From NCBI GenBank assembly GCA_019914995.1, contig CM034135.1, forward strand, positions 4,404,501 to 4,468,500: a stretch of DNA of 64,000 nt, given 5' to 3'. Position numbers and translations under genes: made by a program. The notes under the pieces were generated by a model, which made no database searches, was not told the origin of the DNA, and saw only the letters and a list, made by a program, of their open reading frames with translations. Below, piece after piece: positions 51,701 to 64,000 of this stretch (its first letter is position 1; each line of letters begins with the position of its first letter). This DNA is from Acanthochlamys bracteata (taxonomy: Eukaryota; Streptophyta; Magnoliopsida; Pandanales; Velloziaceae).

Positions 51701-54700
51701 CTCAAATTGTTTTTACTTATTCTGATGTTTTTTTTCCCCCTCCCATCAGGAAGGTGATTCTGTTCACACGACTCGCTCATATGGTGCTTCTCTAGAGAGT
51801 ACGTCGAGCATATGCCGTTACAGTGCAAGCAACTTAGTTGATTTTACTACCCAAGAGCCTTCTTTGAATTTCGTACGATCAGATGTTGTTTCAGATAATG
51901 CAAACATGCAACTAAGATCAAGTAGCGCAGATGTTGGGCGACTTAGCATTTCTAGTGCCCCTAGTTCTTCGAGTCAAGGATCTGGTGGCCCTGATGATAT
52001 TGAATCTCTAGGTGATGTTTATGTTTGGGGAGAATTGTGGTCTGATGCAGTTGTATCAAATGGATCTACCAACTCTGTGTGCTCAAAGGCAGATGTTTTA
52101 CTTCCTAAGCCTTTAGAGTCTAATGTAGTATTAGATGTTCAGCAAATAGCTTGTGGTGTTAGGCATGCTGCCCTTGTTACAAGGCAAGGAGAAATATTTA
52201 CATGGGGTGAGGAATCTGGTGGGCAGCTTGGCCACGGAAATGACGTCAACGTTACTCGACCTCGTCTTGTTGAATCTTTGGCTATATCAGCCATGGAATC
52301 CATTGCATGCGGTGAGTACCATACTTGTGCTGTATCACATTCTGGTGACTTGTTCACTTGGGGGGATGGAAGCCACTATCAGGGACTTCTTGGGCATAGC
52401 ACTGATGTCAGTCACTGGATACCTAAGCGAGTTTCTGGCCACCTCGAAGGGCTGCAAGTACACACTGTATCCTGTGGTGTGTGGCATTCTGCACTAGTCA
52501 CTGTGACTGGAAAAGTGTATACATTCGGTGATGGAACTTTTGGTGTACTTGGCCATGGCGATCGAGAGAGTGTTGTATTTCCCAAAGAAGTCCAATCTTT
52601 GAGTGGATTAAAGACTGTAAAGGTTGCATGTGGTGTATGGCATACTGCGGCAATTGTGGAAGTTATGGGACAAGCAGGTGTCAATGTGATCTATAGAAAA
52701 TTGTTTACCTGGGGTGATGGAGATAGATATCGGCTAGGTCATGGAGACAAAGAACCAAGGTTGCTTCCCACTTGTGTTCCATCGCTTATTGACTACAACT
52801 TCCACCAGCTAGGCTGTGGGCGCAACATCACCATAGCACTTACAAACACTGGTCATGTGTTTACAATGGGAAGTTCTGAACATGGACAGCTTGGTAATCC
52901 CCAATCTGATGGTAAAATCCCATGCCTGGTCCAAGATAGATTGGTAGGTGAGTTGGTTGAAGACATTGCTTGTGGAGCATGCCATGTTGGTGTATTAACA
53001 TCACGGAATGAAGTCTATACATGGGGAAAAGGTGCTAATGGAAGACTTGGTCATGGTGATGTCGAAGATAGAGAAACACCAACTCTTGTAGAAGCTTTGA
53101 AAGATAGGCATGTTAAGAGCATATCTTGTGGCTCAAATTTCACAGCATGCATCTGCATCCACAAGTGGGTCTCTAGTGCAGATCAATCACTCTGCTCAGG
53201 ATGCCGGCAAGCATTTGGGTTCACTAGAAAGAGGCACAACTGCTATAATTGTGGATTGGTACATTGTCATGCTTGCAGTTCCAGAAAGGTTTTGAAGGCT
53301 GCATTAGCACCAACTCCAGGCAAGCCTCACCGAGTATGTGACTCTTGCTACTCCAAACTCAAAGCTGCAGAAGCTGGTAACTACTCATCTTCTCTTAGGA
53401 GAAATGTCATTTCTCGCCACTCAATAGATACAAGGGAGAGATCAGAAAGAATAGAAGCAAGATCGTCAAGGCTCCTTCTTTCACCTGTAACTGCTGAGCC
53501 TATGAGGTATTATGATGCCAAATCAGTGAAAAACGAACTAAAAGCAGATTCACTGTCCCTTGGTCGTACTTCTCAAGTACCATCACTGTTACAGTTGAAA
53601 GATATTTCTTTTCCTAGTTCATTAAGTGCACTTCAAACAGCTTTAAAGCCAATTGTGACATCAACACCTTCACCCACTGTCAATTCAAGGCCAACATCAC
53701 CATACTCGAGGAAGCCTAGCCCCCCACGCTCTGTGACTCCTGGATTTTCTAAAAGTATCATCGATAGCCTTCAGAAGACTAATGAAATGCTTAATCAAGA
53801 AGTATCTAAATTGCAAACTCAGGTAATTAAAGACTGCTTGATGTCAAAGTTCTTTGAAGTATCATCTAAAGATTTTGTGATGCTTGATTTCTTCATACCT
53901 TACGTGTTCTTTTTATTTTTGGTCGTGTTCTCTAGGTTAGGAATCTCAAACAGAGGTGTGACATTCAAGATGTGGTGATGCAGAAAGCTGAGGAAAAAGC
54001 TGATAAAACTGCTTTGAAAGCTGCAGAAGAATCTGCGAAATGCAATGCTGCAGTAGAAGTAATTAAATCTATCGATGCACAGGTAAACATCAACTTTGTG
54101 CTGACCTTTTGAATTTAAATGTCTCTCATGCTTCCTTCTTTTATCATGAAGCTCATGGATGTGGTAGCAGAAGCTCCTCTCGAAATTGGTCAAACCATAA
54201 AGGCTATACAAGCTCAAGCAGAATCATATCTCAGGAATAGTGGGAGACTCTCCTCAGAAATTTCTCCCTGTAGGATAACGACTCCATCAGAAAATGAGCA
54301 GCAGTTACTGAATGAAGTGTCTACCGATAACCATGAGCAGAAGGTGGAAAATAATGACCTAGATTTATCACAGAATGCCTCTGAAGACACTGCTCAACAA
54401 AATGGCTCGACACCAAACGTTCTTGTAAGGCCTAGCGGTGATGCAGAAGAACAAGTAGAGCAATTTGAGCCTGGTGTATACATCACATATGTTCGCCTCC
54501 AAAATGGAGCTAAACTATTCAGGCGTGTCCGATTCAGGTATCTCTCTAGATATATGCTAAAGCAACGCATGCCTTCTACTGTTGCCACATACTATTTGTA
54601 TAATCAAGCATTGAAGAATCTTTGATGCAAAACTTATTAAGACGCTCTACTTCATAGTAGATAACATTGTTTCATGTACAGCAAGAGAAGGTTCCTGGAA

Positions 54701-54844
54701 CAACAGGCCGAGGATTGGTGGAACAAAAACAAAGATAGGGTTTTTAGTAAATATAACTATCCAAGTCCTGGTGCTTCTACCCTCACACAGTCATCAAGCG
54801 CGTCAGCTGCTGTGGAAGAAACTGTGCCAGCTTCAGATGGATAG
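48774..54844 (+). CDS. PRAF: PH, RCC1, FYVE and BRX domain protein (PRAF family)
   Basis: Nine exons (48774-48821, 49636-49722, 50721-50810, 50936-51022, 51182-51298, 51750-53822, 53936-54082, 54152-54537, 54682-54844) join in frame to 1065 residues, close to Arabidopsis PRAF1. Residues about 15-130 form the PH domain ([29 protein letters not shown]). About 230-610 are RCC1 repeats with recurring ACGxxH, FTWG and LGHG motifs. About 616-680 are a variant FYVE zinc finger with [10 protein letters not shown]. About 810-900 are probably coiled coil. About 983-1040 are a BRX domain ([20 protein letters not shown]). The family binds phosphoinositides and acts as guanine exchange factors or trafficking regulators, and BRX mediates protein pairing; this is family knowledge. 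The large exon 6 holds RCC1 and FYVE. No lesions seen. Confidence 0.95.
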
Positions 54845-55482
54845 AATTTTGAATAGGTAGTCCTTAAACTGCTATATCAGAGAGAAGGCAAAGCCTAGGG
54901 TGCCCAGCGAAGAGGAGTCCTTTCGCATTCCGTGAGAGCCTGACTTTGTTTGAGGCACTAGATTACTTCCAGGTGACGATAGTAGTCCTTTGAACAGTTC
55001 TTTACTTTTCCCAGGTACTTATTTTTGTTGTCAAATGGCAGAGTAAAATGTTATACCTTTTAACCCTTACATTTTATACCGTACAACAGAGTAGTCTTCT
55101 TTGGCGTGAAGGCTTCCGTTCCCAGTTATCTTTACTGGTTTCAAGCTGCATTTTATGTATTTATATACCAACCTTAGTGTATAAAAAAGCCTATAAGGTT
55201 CTACCTGTTTGACATGGACTGTGAATATTGGCTATGATAATTTCTGCAGTTGTCTTTGTTCGAAATTATCTTTCATTATCCATCTAAAACTTAATTGAAT
55301 GTTAAATAAATACCTCATGCACAAGAATATGTCTACAGTGCAAGTACTAACACTAGGTTGGGAACTCCAAAACTTTCAGTGATGCTGGGACTTTCAGGCA
55401 AAATCCTGTAAGGAATGATATTGAGAGTTTAAAATAACTGATTTTGCCTTCCTACTTTAACCAAAAAATTTCAAGAAAAGAA
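54845..55482. other. Convergent 3' flanks of the PRAF and MATE genes
   Basis: Only about 640 bases separate the PRAF stop from the MATE stop on the other strand. This presumably holds both 3' untranslated regions. No other feature is visible. Confidence 0.5.
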
Positions 55483-58400
55483 CTATGCTTCCTCCCTAGA
55501 GCCATTTGATCTAGCACCATTCGCGTTGCCTGAGGCGTCGGAGTACCACTTGTTCAGTCTCTCCTGAGATACTAGTACCTGCATGTAATTAGCAAATATT
55601 TATACGATCATTAACTAGAAACATTATGCCTTTCACTTTCAAGTACCGAAGATTAAGGTTATGGTTTTGCAAAGTACAACATTTAGTAGGAAAATAAATG
55701 TGGGTCATACCTGTTTGTCCCAGTCTGTTTTATAAGTGAGATACAAGAGCACTAGAGTTTGCACTACCGTGCCAAGTATCATTCCCATCCATATGCCCTA
55801 AAGAGAGAAAAACATGGTTAAGCTACTTTACTATTTACCCTATTGAATCATTTTATTCTGTCTATGACAAACCACAAAAGTTGAATGGTTTAATGATATG
55901 TTTTTTTCTAGATACCTTAACGTGAAAGCCAAACACATAGCCAAGCACAACTCCTAGTGGAATCCCAATGACATAGTAGCACGTTATGTTGACATAGGCA
56001 ACCACACCTTGCCAACCAGCACCAACAGCGACACCTGTATATTAGAAACAAGCCATTACACTCTTAACTAATTAGAGAGACAACATTATGCTTCAAATTT
56101 TATCTAGCTTCCATCTTGTCTAAAAGCTACTGTCTTGGTGCCAGGATATCCTTGTATATGGATAACATTAATGGATTGCTCATCATTTTCTCATTAACTC
56201 CACAGGCCTTAATTCACCATTAATTTTTAGGATACTCACCAGATAGCACAGGCTGAACACTATTGAGCAGAATCGAGAAAGCCAACAGAGGAGAGAGGTC
56301 ACCCACTGCCGCTGCCACTTCACTGTTCTCAGTGAACACATAAGCGAGACTTCCTCGGAAAAACAGAAAAAGCACAAAGAGCACAACACCGATTCCGAAG
56401 GAGATAGTCACCACATTGATTATAGCAAATTTTGCACCTTTTGCATTACCTGCACCTAATTCATTTGCAACCCTCACTCTGCAGTTATGACAGCCACATT
56501 GTCAGTAAAAGATAGCAGTAGTTAGGGGCAACATAATCAACAATTTCTCCAATCTAAGCAGAACGTACCCAGTGGCTGACAGAAAACCTATGGAGATCAT
56601 CATTTCCCAGCCGTTGATGTTCAGACTAAAAACGTAAATTTAGATTTCAGTACCATTATCATATCAAGTCAGCAACAAAGACTTCTTTACAATATTCTGC
56701 CCTTTGAAGTTAGAGTTAATACCAGATTGATAGTGCATCAATGGCGACCTCTGCATTCTTCATGTAACCTGTTAGAAGGACCAAGATGGTGTTGTACCAG
56801 AGCTCTAAGCTGAAAATTTTGAAAACAACTGTTAATAACACCTAACTACACATTAGCAGTTTCAAAGGAAAAAAAAATTCAAAGAAAAAGAATTTTTATT
56901 ATTTTTACCAGAGCATGACACCGGATGAAAGCGAAAGCTTCACAATTGCCCACAAATCCTTAAAAGCAAGTGATGAGAACCCTGTCCATGTCTGGGGGCA
57001 TCCCCCAAAGAACACAAATGCAAGCTGCCCAAATACTGGAATCCATGATGCTAGGATCATAGAAACCATCACACCTGCAAGTCCCCATCCTTGTCTCACC
57101 AGGAACCAAGACAAGAAGAGATGGATTCCTAACGTCACAAAGGCCAAGTAGGTAATTATAATGTTCTTGCTCTGAGCTTGAAGGTACATTTGAAGCGTGA
57201 ATGCGTACACGTATGAGAAAAGCACCGGAATGAACCAATAGGAAATGATGCCAGACATAGATGCAATGGACTCTTCCTGGCCGATGAGACGGAGGAGCGG
57301 TGTCGTGAAGATGAAGACAGGAAGAAGAACAATTGCACACATTGTCAAGATGATCCATGATCGTTGAAGATACACACCGAGCATGTTGTATTGCTTCGCA
57401 CCATAAGATTGGCCGCATAGCGTCTCTAGTGCACTTGCCATTCCAAGCTGTGAAACGAGTCCAAGGTCATTACACATCAATTGACATCAATTCAATCTTA
57501 TTCCAAATTCTTGAGGAAATTAGGACATTTTCCCTACAATAATTAAAATAGACTAGCCACATGACATAATCAACCCAACAAAAAGTATCTTTAGGAACCA
57601 AATAAGCAAAAAATGTTCAAAGACCTAAAAGGACACTCTAAAACGTTGAGACAAAAAAAGGGAGCTCGGAGAACTAAAAGGTAAGCTACAAAGGTTCGAT
57701 ATTTCAAAAAACTTTCCAGGCACTCTAGTTTCCAAAATCCAAGTTCGAGAATTATCTCATATCACTGCAAGGATATTCACTCCAGAATCATAAGAAAAGA
57801 ATTGACAACATTAAAAGCTATGTTTGGATCTTGCATAACGAATATAAGTGCAATTGAGCTGTTATTGAGGACCAAATTCCTTCCATATCATCAAATGGTA
57901 ATCTGTCTCTTCTATATCTACCTGTACTAAGGTTTTATAAGTTTAATGAATCCTTTCACAACTAATTTCTCATCATTGCATGCACCACTTAGCAATCTAC
58001 AACGATATTGCTGGCAGCAATACCTGCTTTAACTTGGTTTCATCAACTTTAAGACAAAACAACTAAATGCACAACAAAAACTATGCATTATACAGTTTTA
58101 CATCAACAACAAAGATCCAAATGAAAAAGTTCCATCTCTTCATCATCCACAGATTGCCATTTTTTATCCCTAGAAAATAATAACAGACAAAAATTATTTT
58201 GCAGAAACATTACTGTGATGCGTTAAATTATGGGCCTACCAAGCACCAGGATAATCCTGATGTTAAGTCCTTCCGTTTTCTTTTTCAATTTTATCCTTTG
58301 GTTGATGAAACTATTTTGTTTTTGAGTCGTTCATACTGCAGAGCATCGAGAGCGTTTGGAAGAGCGTTTGAAACGCTGCTTTTCAAGTTTTCTCTATTTC

Positions 58401-61400
58401 ATATTTTTTAATACATATTTTATATGTATATAAAAAATTTATTTAAAAATTTAGAAAGTGTAGAAAAATTCTACGGAGTGAGATCTTTTTATTACATATT
58501 TTTATTATTTTTTTAGAAGTAAAAAAAATAAAATTCGTTTTTCGAAAAAAATAAAAATACTTTTAATTTTTAAAAAGTTCTATTTCATAAGCACTCCCAA
58601 CCACCCCATAAAAAGTGGACCGGCAGCTTTATTTTGTTTTATACAAATATTTTGAAAACACCAAATTTACTGAAGCAGTAGGTCAGTACGAAAGCTGTGT
58701 CCACAGTCCCAGAACAGCTAGACAGATTCATACTGTTGACATACAAGAAATGATCTATTATTTAAATGGAAGACGTATGGCATTTCATTTGAAATATTTA
58801 TTATTTCAAAAATAAATATTTTGTATTATTTAATAAATTTTTATAATAATTTATAAAATTTTATAATATTTAAAAAATATAAATAATTATATGTAGTAAT
58901 AATTTTATATGCATAACTTTTATCATTTTTTAAATTAAAAAATTAAACTCAATTTTTAAAAAATTTATAAAAAAATTTATCTTAAAAAAAATATTTCATT
59001 GCACTCCACTGCTCCAGACGTCCCCACGATAGAGAGATAGACCACATTGACCGCTGCCGAATTAACACTGATTAGATAATCAAATGATCTTTCTGCAAAG
59101 GTGTTTCTAAAATTTCACCGGTTACCAAGGCTCAACAACATAGTATTACGTGCACTGTTTAGTTTTAACTAATCTTTGTTACTAATCAATCATGCAACTG
59201 TTGCTTATGGGAATTAAGATCATTCATTCAGTAGGCCACCACATTGACCAATAAGGGCGTGTTTACCAACACCCCTAAACTTCACTTCCTTTAAACTCAA
59301 GTTTCACATAAATACTTATAAAAATTAAAATAAATTTTTTTATCAATAAAATTTTTTTTAAAATTCAAATTTAAAACTTACTAAAAATATATAATTAATA
59401 TAAAATTTTATTTTTTATTAAATATTTTTTATTTTTTATTTTATTTTTTAAATTTATTTCCTAAAAACTCCATTTCTACCCCCTAGATAAACACGCCCTA
59501 AATGACTCTTGGACCTGGATTTGGGATAGCTGCCATTCATGGCTAGCGTGAGTCACATGTCACCTAGTCCACTCTTTTCACAATAATAATTAACTAATAC
59601 TAAACACTAAACATAAGCATCAATATTAACAACTCTTATTATTAATCAACACATTACATAATAACAATACTTGACCTAGGCCCTGTTTGGATGTGCTGAA
59701 GCTTTTGTATTTTTGAAGTAAAGCTGCTTTAGAGTGCTGTAAGCGGCTGTAGAACTTTTGCTGTAAAAGTAGCTTTATAATGAAAAATGTTTGGATAAAT
59801 TGTTACTGTATCGTGCTTTTTAATGCTGAAAGCTGAATGAAGTATTTGGCTAAACTTATGCTTATTTCTATATAAAGTATAAAATGACTAAAATGCCTAT
59901 GAATATATAATAATTGATATATTGTAAAATTTTTAATTCTTTTTGATATATTATTTATTTTTTAAATTTAATAAATTAATTTATGTAAAAATTATATAAA
60001 TAATTATTTGTATCAATATTTATAAATTTATTAACAAATTAAATTATTGATATCAATCAATAATTAATTTGAATAATATTAATTATATATTATTATTATA
60101 ATATTAAATTTGAAGTCTTTGAATATATAATAATTGATATATTGTGAAATTTTTAATTTTTTTATATATTATTTTATTTTTAAATTTTAAAAAAATTATT
60201 ATGTAAAAATTATATACATAATTATTTGTATCAATATTTATAAATTTATTAACAAATTATATTATTAATATCAATCAATAATTTAATTTAAATAATATTG
60301 ATTATATAATTATTATTGTAATATTAAATTTGAAAAATATATTTAAATAATTATTAATTTTTTATATTATTTAAATAATTAATATAATGTGGTAATTTTG
60401 TAAACTTACCGTGGGCAGCATGGTCATTTCGCAGAAAGGAAATGAAAAGCTGCCGCGTGCTTTCTGTGAAAAGCATCTCTGAGATGCTTTTCAAAAAGCA
60501 CTCTTAAAAGCACTTTAAAGCAGCGTAAAGCTGCACTATCTAAACGCATCAAACACTTTTTTCTGCTTTTTTCGGGCTTTAAGCTGGAGAAAAGCCCAGC
60601 CAAACAGGGCCCTAGGCTGCTGGAGGAAAGCTGTCCACTTAAAAGGTTTTGTCAGTATTAGAATAATGCTGGCCGATGACGAATTGGATTTAAGTCAGAT
60701 TTTGGTGGCGTCTGGTAAGAAAACCATATAATGTTCCCGAAAATCTTTATACAAGAATATTCAAATTCCTAGATCAAGATCTCAAAGAATCTTCAAAGAT
60801 TTCGAGTTATACATACAACATTTTAGCTTGGGTATCTATAACATTGTGGAATATTATGGTTTTAGTTCATTTTCTACGCTGACTAGTTTCAGATCCGTAG
60901 TTGGCGAAGAGGTCACCACGTCTTAAGCTGGAATTAACTCCTTCAATCCCTCTACAGTCATCCCTCTAAACTTAATATTTGGCTTCAGTGTAGATCAATT
61001 AAATAATAATAAAAAGCATATTAAAGTAGATTGATGGCAATACGTAGGTCAGACGAATAGCCCGAGCAGGAAAAAAATGGTCAGGATTATTAAGTGAGGA
61101 GCAACATAAGTTTAATTGTAGATTAATTCTAGAGAATTTTATGTTTACCAAATTCCAAAGAACAATTAAGTTTCCTAAAAACTCTGTACTTGCATGAATG
61201 CTTTGAGTTGTTCCAGAAACTCATTGCCCAGAATAAGCGAACCCGTACACGGTTGGTAGATCAGTAGATCGAACAAAATCGAAGATACAAGATAGAATAA
61301 TTATTAAGAGCTTAGATAAAGTTAGTTACCAGAATACCATTGGCGAATCGGAGAAGAACGGTTGAGATAATGGCGTATGCGGCAAGTTCCGTCGACCCGA

Positions 61401-61590
61401 TATGTCCGACGAACGCCTGACTGATCACAGTAAGACCGAACGAAGAGAACCGAGTGAAAATCGAAGGTCCTGCAACTACCCAAAGCTTCTTGTTCTCATT
61501 CCATATTCGTCTACTCAAACTGATTTCTTCTACTTCCTCATGATGTTTTTCTCCATTGAGCAACTTCACACTTAACCCTTCTTCCCCCAT
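55483..61590 (-). CDS. MATE / DETOXIFICATION family transporter
   Basis: Eight exons on the minus strand (61590-61330, 57447-56909, 56809-56723, 56625-56569, 56478-56240, 56034-55916, 55797-55711, 55578-55483) join in frame to 494 residues, normal for plant MATE proteins with 12 membrane helices. Motifs include [65 protein letters not shown] and [21 protein letters not shown] start at the ATG at 61590 ([15 protein letters not shown]); the codon two upstream in frame is TTG. These cation-coupled antiporters export or sequester flavonoids, alkaloids or metals across vacuolar or plasma membranes. The substrate cannot be told here. It most resembles the plant DTX20s group (TT12-like). Intron 1 is about 3.9 kb and holds several MITEs. 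Confidence 0.94.
58346..58606. mobile_element. MITE-like element in MATE intron 1
   Basis: GAGCGTTTGGAAGAGCG at the left and GCACTCCCAACCACCCC at the right are imperfect inverted ends around an A/T-rich core. Target duplications are not clear. Confidence 0.45.
59255..59498. mobile_element. Tourist-like MITE in MATE intron 1, 244 bp
   Basis: Inverted ends GGGCGTGTTTA and TAAACACGCCC are flanked by TAA on both sides (59252-59254 and 59499-59501). Termini and duplication size fit the PIF/Harbinger-derived Tourist class. It is well preserved, so a recent insertion is likely. Confidence 0.9.
59679..60611. mobile_element. PIF/Harbinger-type non-autonomous element in MATE intron 1, 933 bp
   Basis: Perfect ends GGCCCTGTTTGG and CCAAACAGGGCC are flanked by CTA on both sides (59676-59678 and 60612-60614). 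Subterminal regions share AAGC and AAAAGC motifs in inverted orientation. The centre is a two-unit tandem duplication (59901-60340). No transposase frame is present. Confidence 0.85.
59901..60340. repeat. Tandem duplication, two units of about 220 bp
   Basis: Both units begin GAATATATAATAATTGATAT and run through matching A/T-rich sequence to TATTAAATTTGAA. They lie wholly inside the PIF-type element, so the duplication arose within it. Confidence 0.85.
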
Positions 61591-61610
61591 TCTCAATCTT
61601 TCTGTGTAAA

Positions 61611-61624
61611 CTCTCTCTCTCTCT
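61611..61624 (-). repeat. GA/CT microsatellite in the MATE leader
   Basis: Seven CT units (GA on the gene strand) lie about 21 bases upstream of the start codon, probably in the 5' untranslated region. Confidence 0.85.
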
Positions 61625-62692
61625 ATTATGAAGCTAGAGAAAGAACTGAATAATTGTGTCGTTATGGAGAGAGACTGTTGTATAATGACCCAAATACCCT
61701 TTTGTTTCTTACCTCTGGATCTTTGGTGTTCGCGTACCTACCACGGACGAGAAAGAGAGTGAGAAACTGGAGAGTAGTGCCGTGGTGGGAAAAAACTTTG
61801 TAGCACGAAGCTACGAAATTGTTTATTAGCTGAGAACATATTTTAGTTGTCAATAATTTTAATTTTTATGTTTAGATTTTAAATTTAATATTCATATATA
61901 ATAATTATTATTTTAAATTTTAATAAATTATTCTCACAAAATTTATTATTTATCGAATTTTTAATGAACTTAATTTTATAAATATATTTTTATAAAATTA
62001 AAATACGTCTTAGTAATTTATATTAGGTAATAATGGATTAAGAGGAAAGAAGGCATGTAATGCAATGCATGGTTGTTTGTCGTTGTCACGCTAACGAGAC
62101 TAATATTGGCCAAGTTAGGTGAGGTTAGGGTTTTACTATTTTGTGATTAAGATTGTTGTTATTTTTATATTAATTAGTAGGAGTGTTAGTTGATAAAACT
62201 AAATCGAAACTGCTGACAGAAAAGTCGATGGAAAAGAAAGTTGAAAGCGATTAGATTACTAGTTTTGTCGGTAACGATTTTTTGAAAATTTGTTTAGAAT
62301 TTTTCTGTTTTAAAAATAATTATTATGATTTGGTGTTTGAATAATTATTTTTTACAATTTCATTTTTGTGCTTAAATATAGGAAAAAAAAGTAAAAACAA
62401 AGTAAAAGTAAATTTTAAAATATATTTTAAAATTATTATTTTAAGAATCAATTTTCAAAGCTGAAATTGTAAAAAAGAAGAAAATATCATCAGTATGAAC
62501 ATGAACGTTGAACGTGCTGCATTACGTCTCACGTGCGCATTTAGCCGAAAAAGACAACCGAACAGATGAACAAATATAAAGTAGCATTACTTTATTAGTT
62601 AAGAGCTTGTTTAAATTACACAAAATTATTTTTTTGCTAGATTTAAATTCAAATTTATGTTGTCATTTTAATTTATTTTGAACTTATTTTTA
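61625..62692. other. MATE upstream region and A/T-rich spacer
   Basis: Promoter-side sequence of the MATE gene followed by A/T-rich DNA. No gene or element with clear ends was found. Confidence 0.4.
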
Positions 62693-62925
62693 GCGCTCGT
62701 TTATCTACCCTTTCAAATTTATTTTTTTAAATTCATTTTTAATATAAAATAAATTAAAAAATTAAATAAATTATTTTTATTAAAAATTTATTTTTTAAAA
62801 TTTAATTCTAAAATTTACTTATAATATAAAATAATTATAAAATTTTATTTTTTATTAAATATTTTTAATTTTATTTTTAAAATTTACTTTCTAAAAATTG
62901 AGTTTAGGTTATAGTAAACACGCAC
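62693..62925. mobile_element. Tourist-like MITE, 233 bp
   Basis: Ends GCGCTCGTTTA and TAAACACGCAC are inverted repeats with TTA on both sides (62690-62692 and 62926-62928). The A/T-rich core is related to the 59255 element in its end sequences. Confidence 0.8.
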
Positions 62926-62928
62926 TTA

Positions 62929-64000
62929 GTTTATTTTGTTATCAACTTTATTTCTATAATTGATTTTGGAAAAGTTTGTTTTTATATAAATAAAATTTGT
63001 TGTGTTCGCTCATGAACAGAGAGACCAGTCTACTCACAGGTTTTAAGTTTTAACTTTTATTATAAAAGCTCCAGTCAAGCTAGCCGCCTCGTGATTAGCG
63101 TTTGAGAGAGCCTCTAGAGTCTAGACAGGCGGCGGAGAAAGCGCACTGTTCCTCCCATCACGTGTTCAAGGCCATCAAATATTCTTTTACATGAGCTCTA
63201 GTACAATTTATTCTATTTATTAGAACTGTGCCGTTCTAACTCAAATTAAGCAGCTAAGTCCGGCTGTAATTTACCAAACCTTTTCAAGAAAAGCAGGTAA
63301 ATAGATTTTTCATAAAGCATATGTTTGCATAGTATTTTGTTTTAAACTTTTATTTATATTTACTAATAAATTTTATAAAATTTATGAAAATATAAAAACT
63401 TATATATATATAATTTTATTATTACTTATTTTATTATTTCAAAATAAAAATTAATATAATTTTTGAAAAATTAAATATTTTTTATTTAAAAATTATGTTA
63501 TAAGCAAAATCACCTTACAAATTATAACATCTCGGATAGCATGTTTAGCAAAACTTTTCCTATTATTAGAGTATGCTTATATTTTATATATAAGATCTTG
63601 GTCTTCTGCTTCTGTAGCCGATTTGTTTGAGGTTTCTGTTAAGGTTCTAATACTCATTGCAACTATTAACTTACGCCTCTGATGTTTATAACCTTCACAA
63701 ACAATTCCATAAGAAAAATAAAACAAAAAGAAAAATGAATTAGTGGTTTATGAATAAAATGAATCACAGATGTAAGTAGATCAAATGATAATAATGGAGT
63801 TAAGCTGATTCATATACAAGTTGTTGGAATAATAATGAGAAAGGGTTGATCAGTTAGAGCAATTTAAAAGCCAAGATGAGCATCATCTTTTAATCATCAC
63901 ACGTCAATGATATCCTTTTCCTCATTTCACACCCTTCTCATCTACTGTCATATTAATCAAATTAGAACTCATAACTTTATATCGGAGACTATTTGAAGAA
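62929..64000. other. Unassigned sequence at the window end
   Basis: A GC-richer patch at about 63075-63175 includes ATCACGTGTT, a G-box-like string, and could be a promoter of a gene beyond the window. The rest is A/T-rich with no gene seen. Confidence 0.35.

Overview
The window is nuclear DNA of a flowering plant. The evidence is short exons split by GT-AG introns, plant gene families (LEA proteins, a PRAF-type PH-RCC1-FYVE-BRX protein, a MATE/DTX transporter), plant Copia and Gypsy-type retroelements, and many A/T-rich MITEs in introns and spacers. Codon use and A/T-rich introns suggest a dicot more than a grass, but I cannot name the species.

Layout. Bases 1-12,100 are mostly decayed retroelements on the minus strand: a 2.4 kb solo LTR, a Copia fossil holding a very compact LTR-LTR element, and a second Copia fossil. 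Bases 12,200-17,700 hold DNA-transposon relics and an intact LEA group 3 gene. Bases 18,500-22,400 hold a complete ARF GTPase gene (minus) with its upstream leader. Bases 24,000-26,740 may be a non-autonomous DNA transposon carrying leader-like host sequence. Bases 27,265-32,600 hold a five-exon S26-peptidase-like gene that appears to have lost both catalytic residues. Bases 34,700-40,820 hold a hAT-type relic and a Copia fossil with both LTRs. An LST8 pseudogene (minus) follows directly. Bases 43,460-46,710 are a hAT-type relic split by a second copy of the 2.4 kb solo LTR, inverted relative to the first. A broken seed maturation protein (SMP/LEA D-34) gene lies at 47,000-48,000. It diverges from an intact nine-exon PRAF gene (48,774-54,844). 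A MATE transporter gene (minus, 55,483-61,590) has a 3.9 kb first intron carrying three MITE-like insertions.

Five protein-coding genes look intact: LEA, ARF, S26-like, PRAF and MATE. All of their exon junctions kept frame when I spliced them by hand, giving 570, 181, 205, 1065 and 494 residues. Two host loci are broken: LST8 and SMP. The genes do not form a pathway. The only shared theme is seed desiccation and ABA: an intact LEA with a G-box/ABRE, and a dead SMP whose upstream region still carries ABRE-like motifs and is shared with PRAF.

The least ordinary observations are the apparent pseudoprotease, the inverted pair of solo LTRs (each with perfect target duplications and a variable internal minisatellite), the LTR-LTR element with only about 53 bases between its repeats, and the dated nesting of a solo LTR inside a hAT element. 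I did not find a clearly new molecular system. Exon limits come from reading the sequence, without transcripts.
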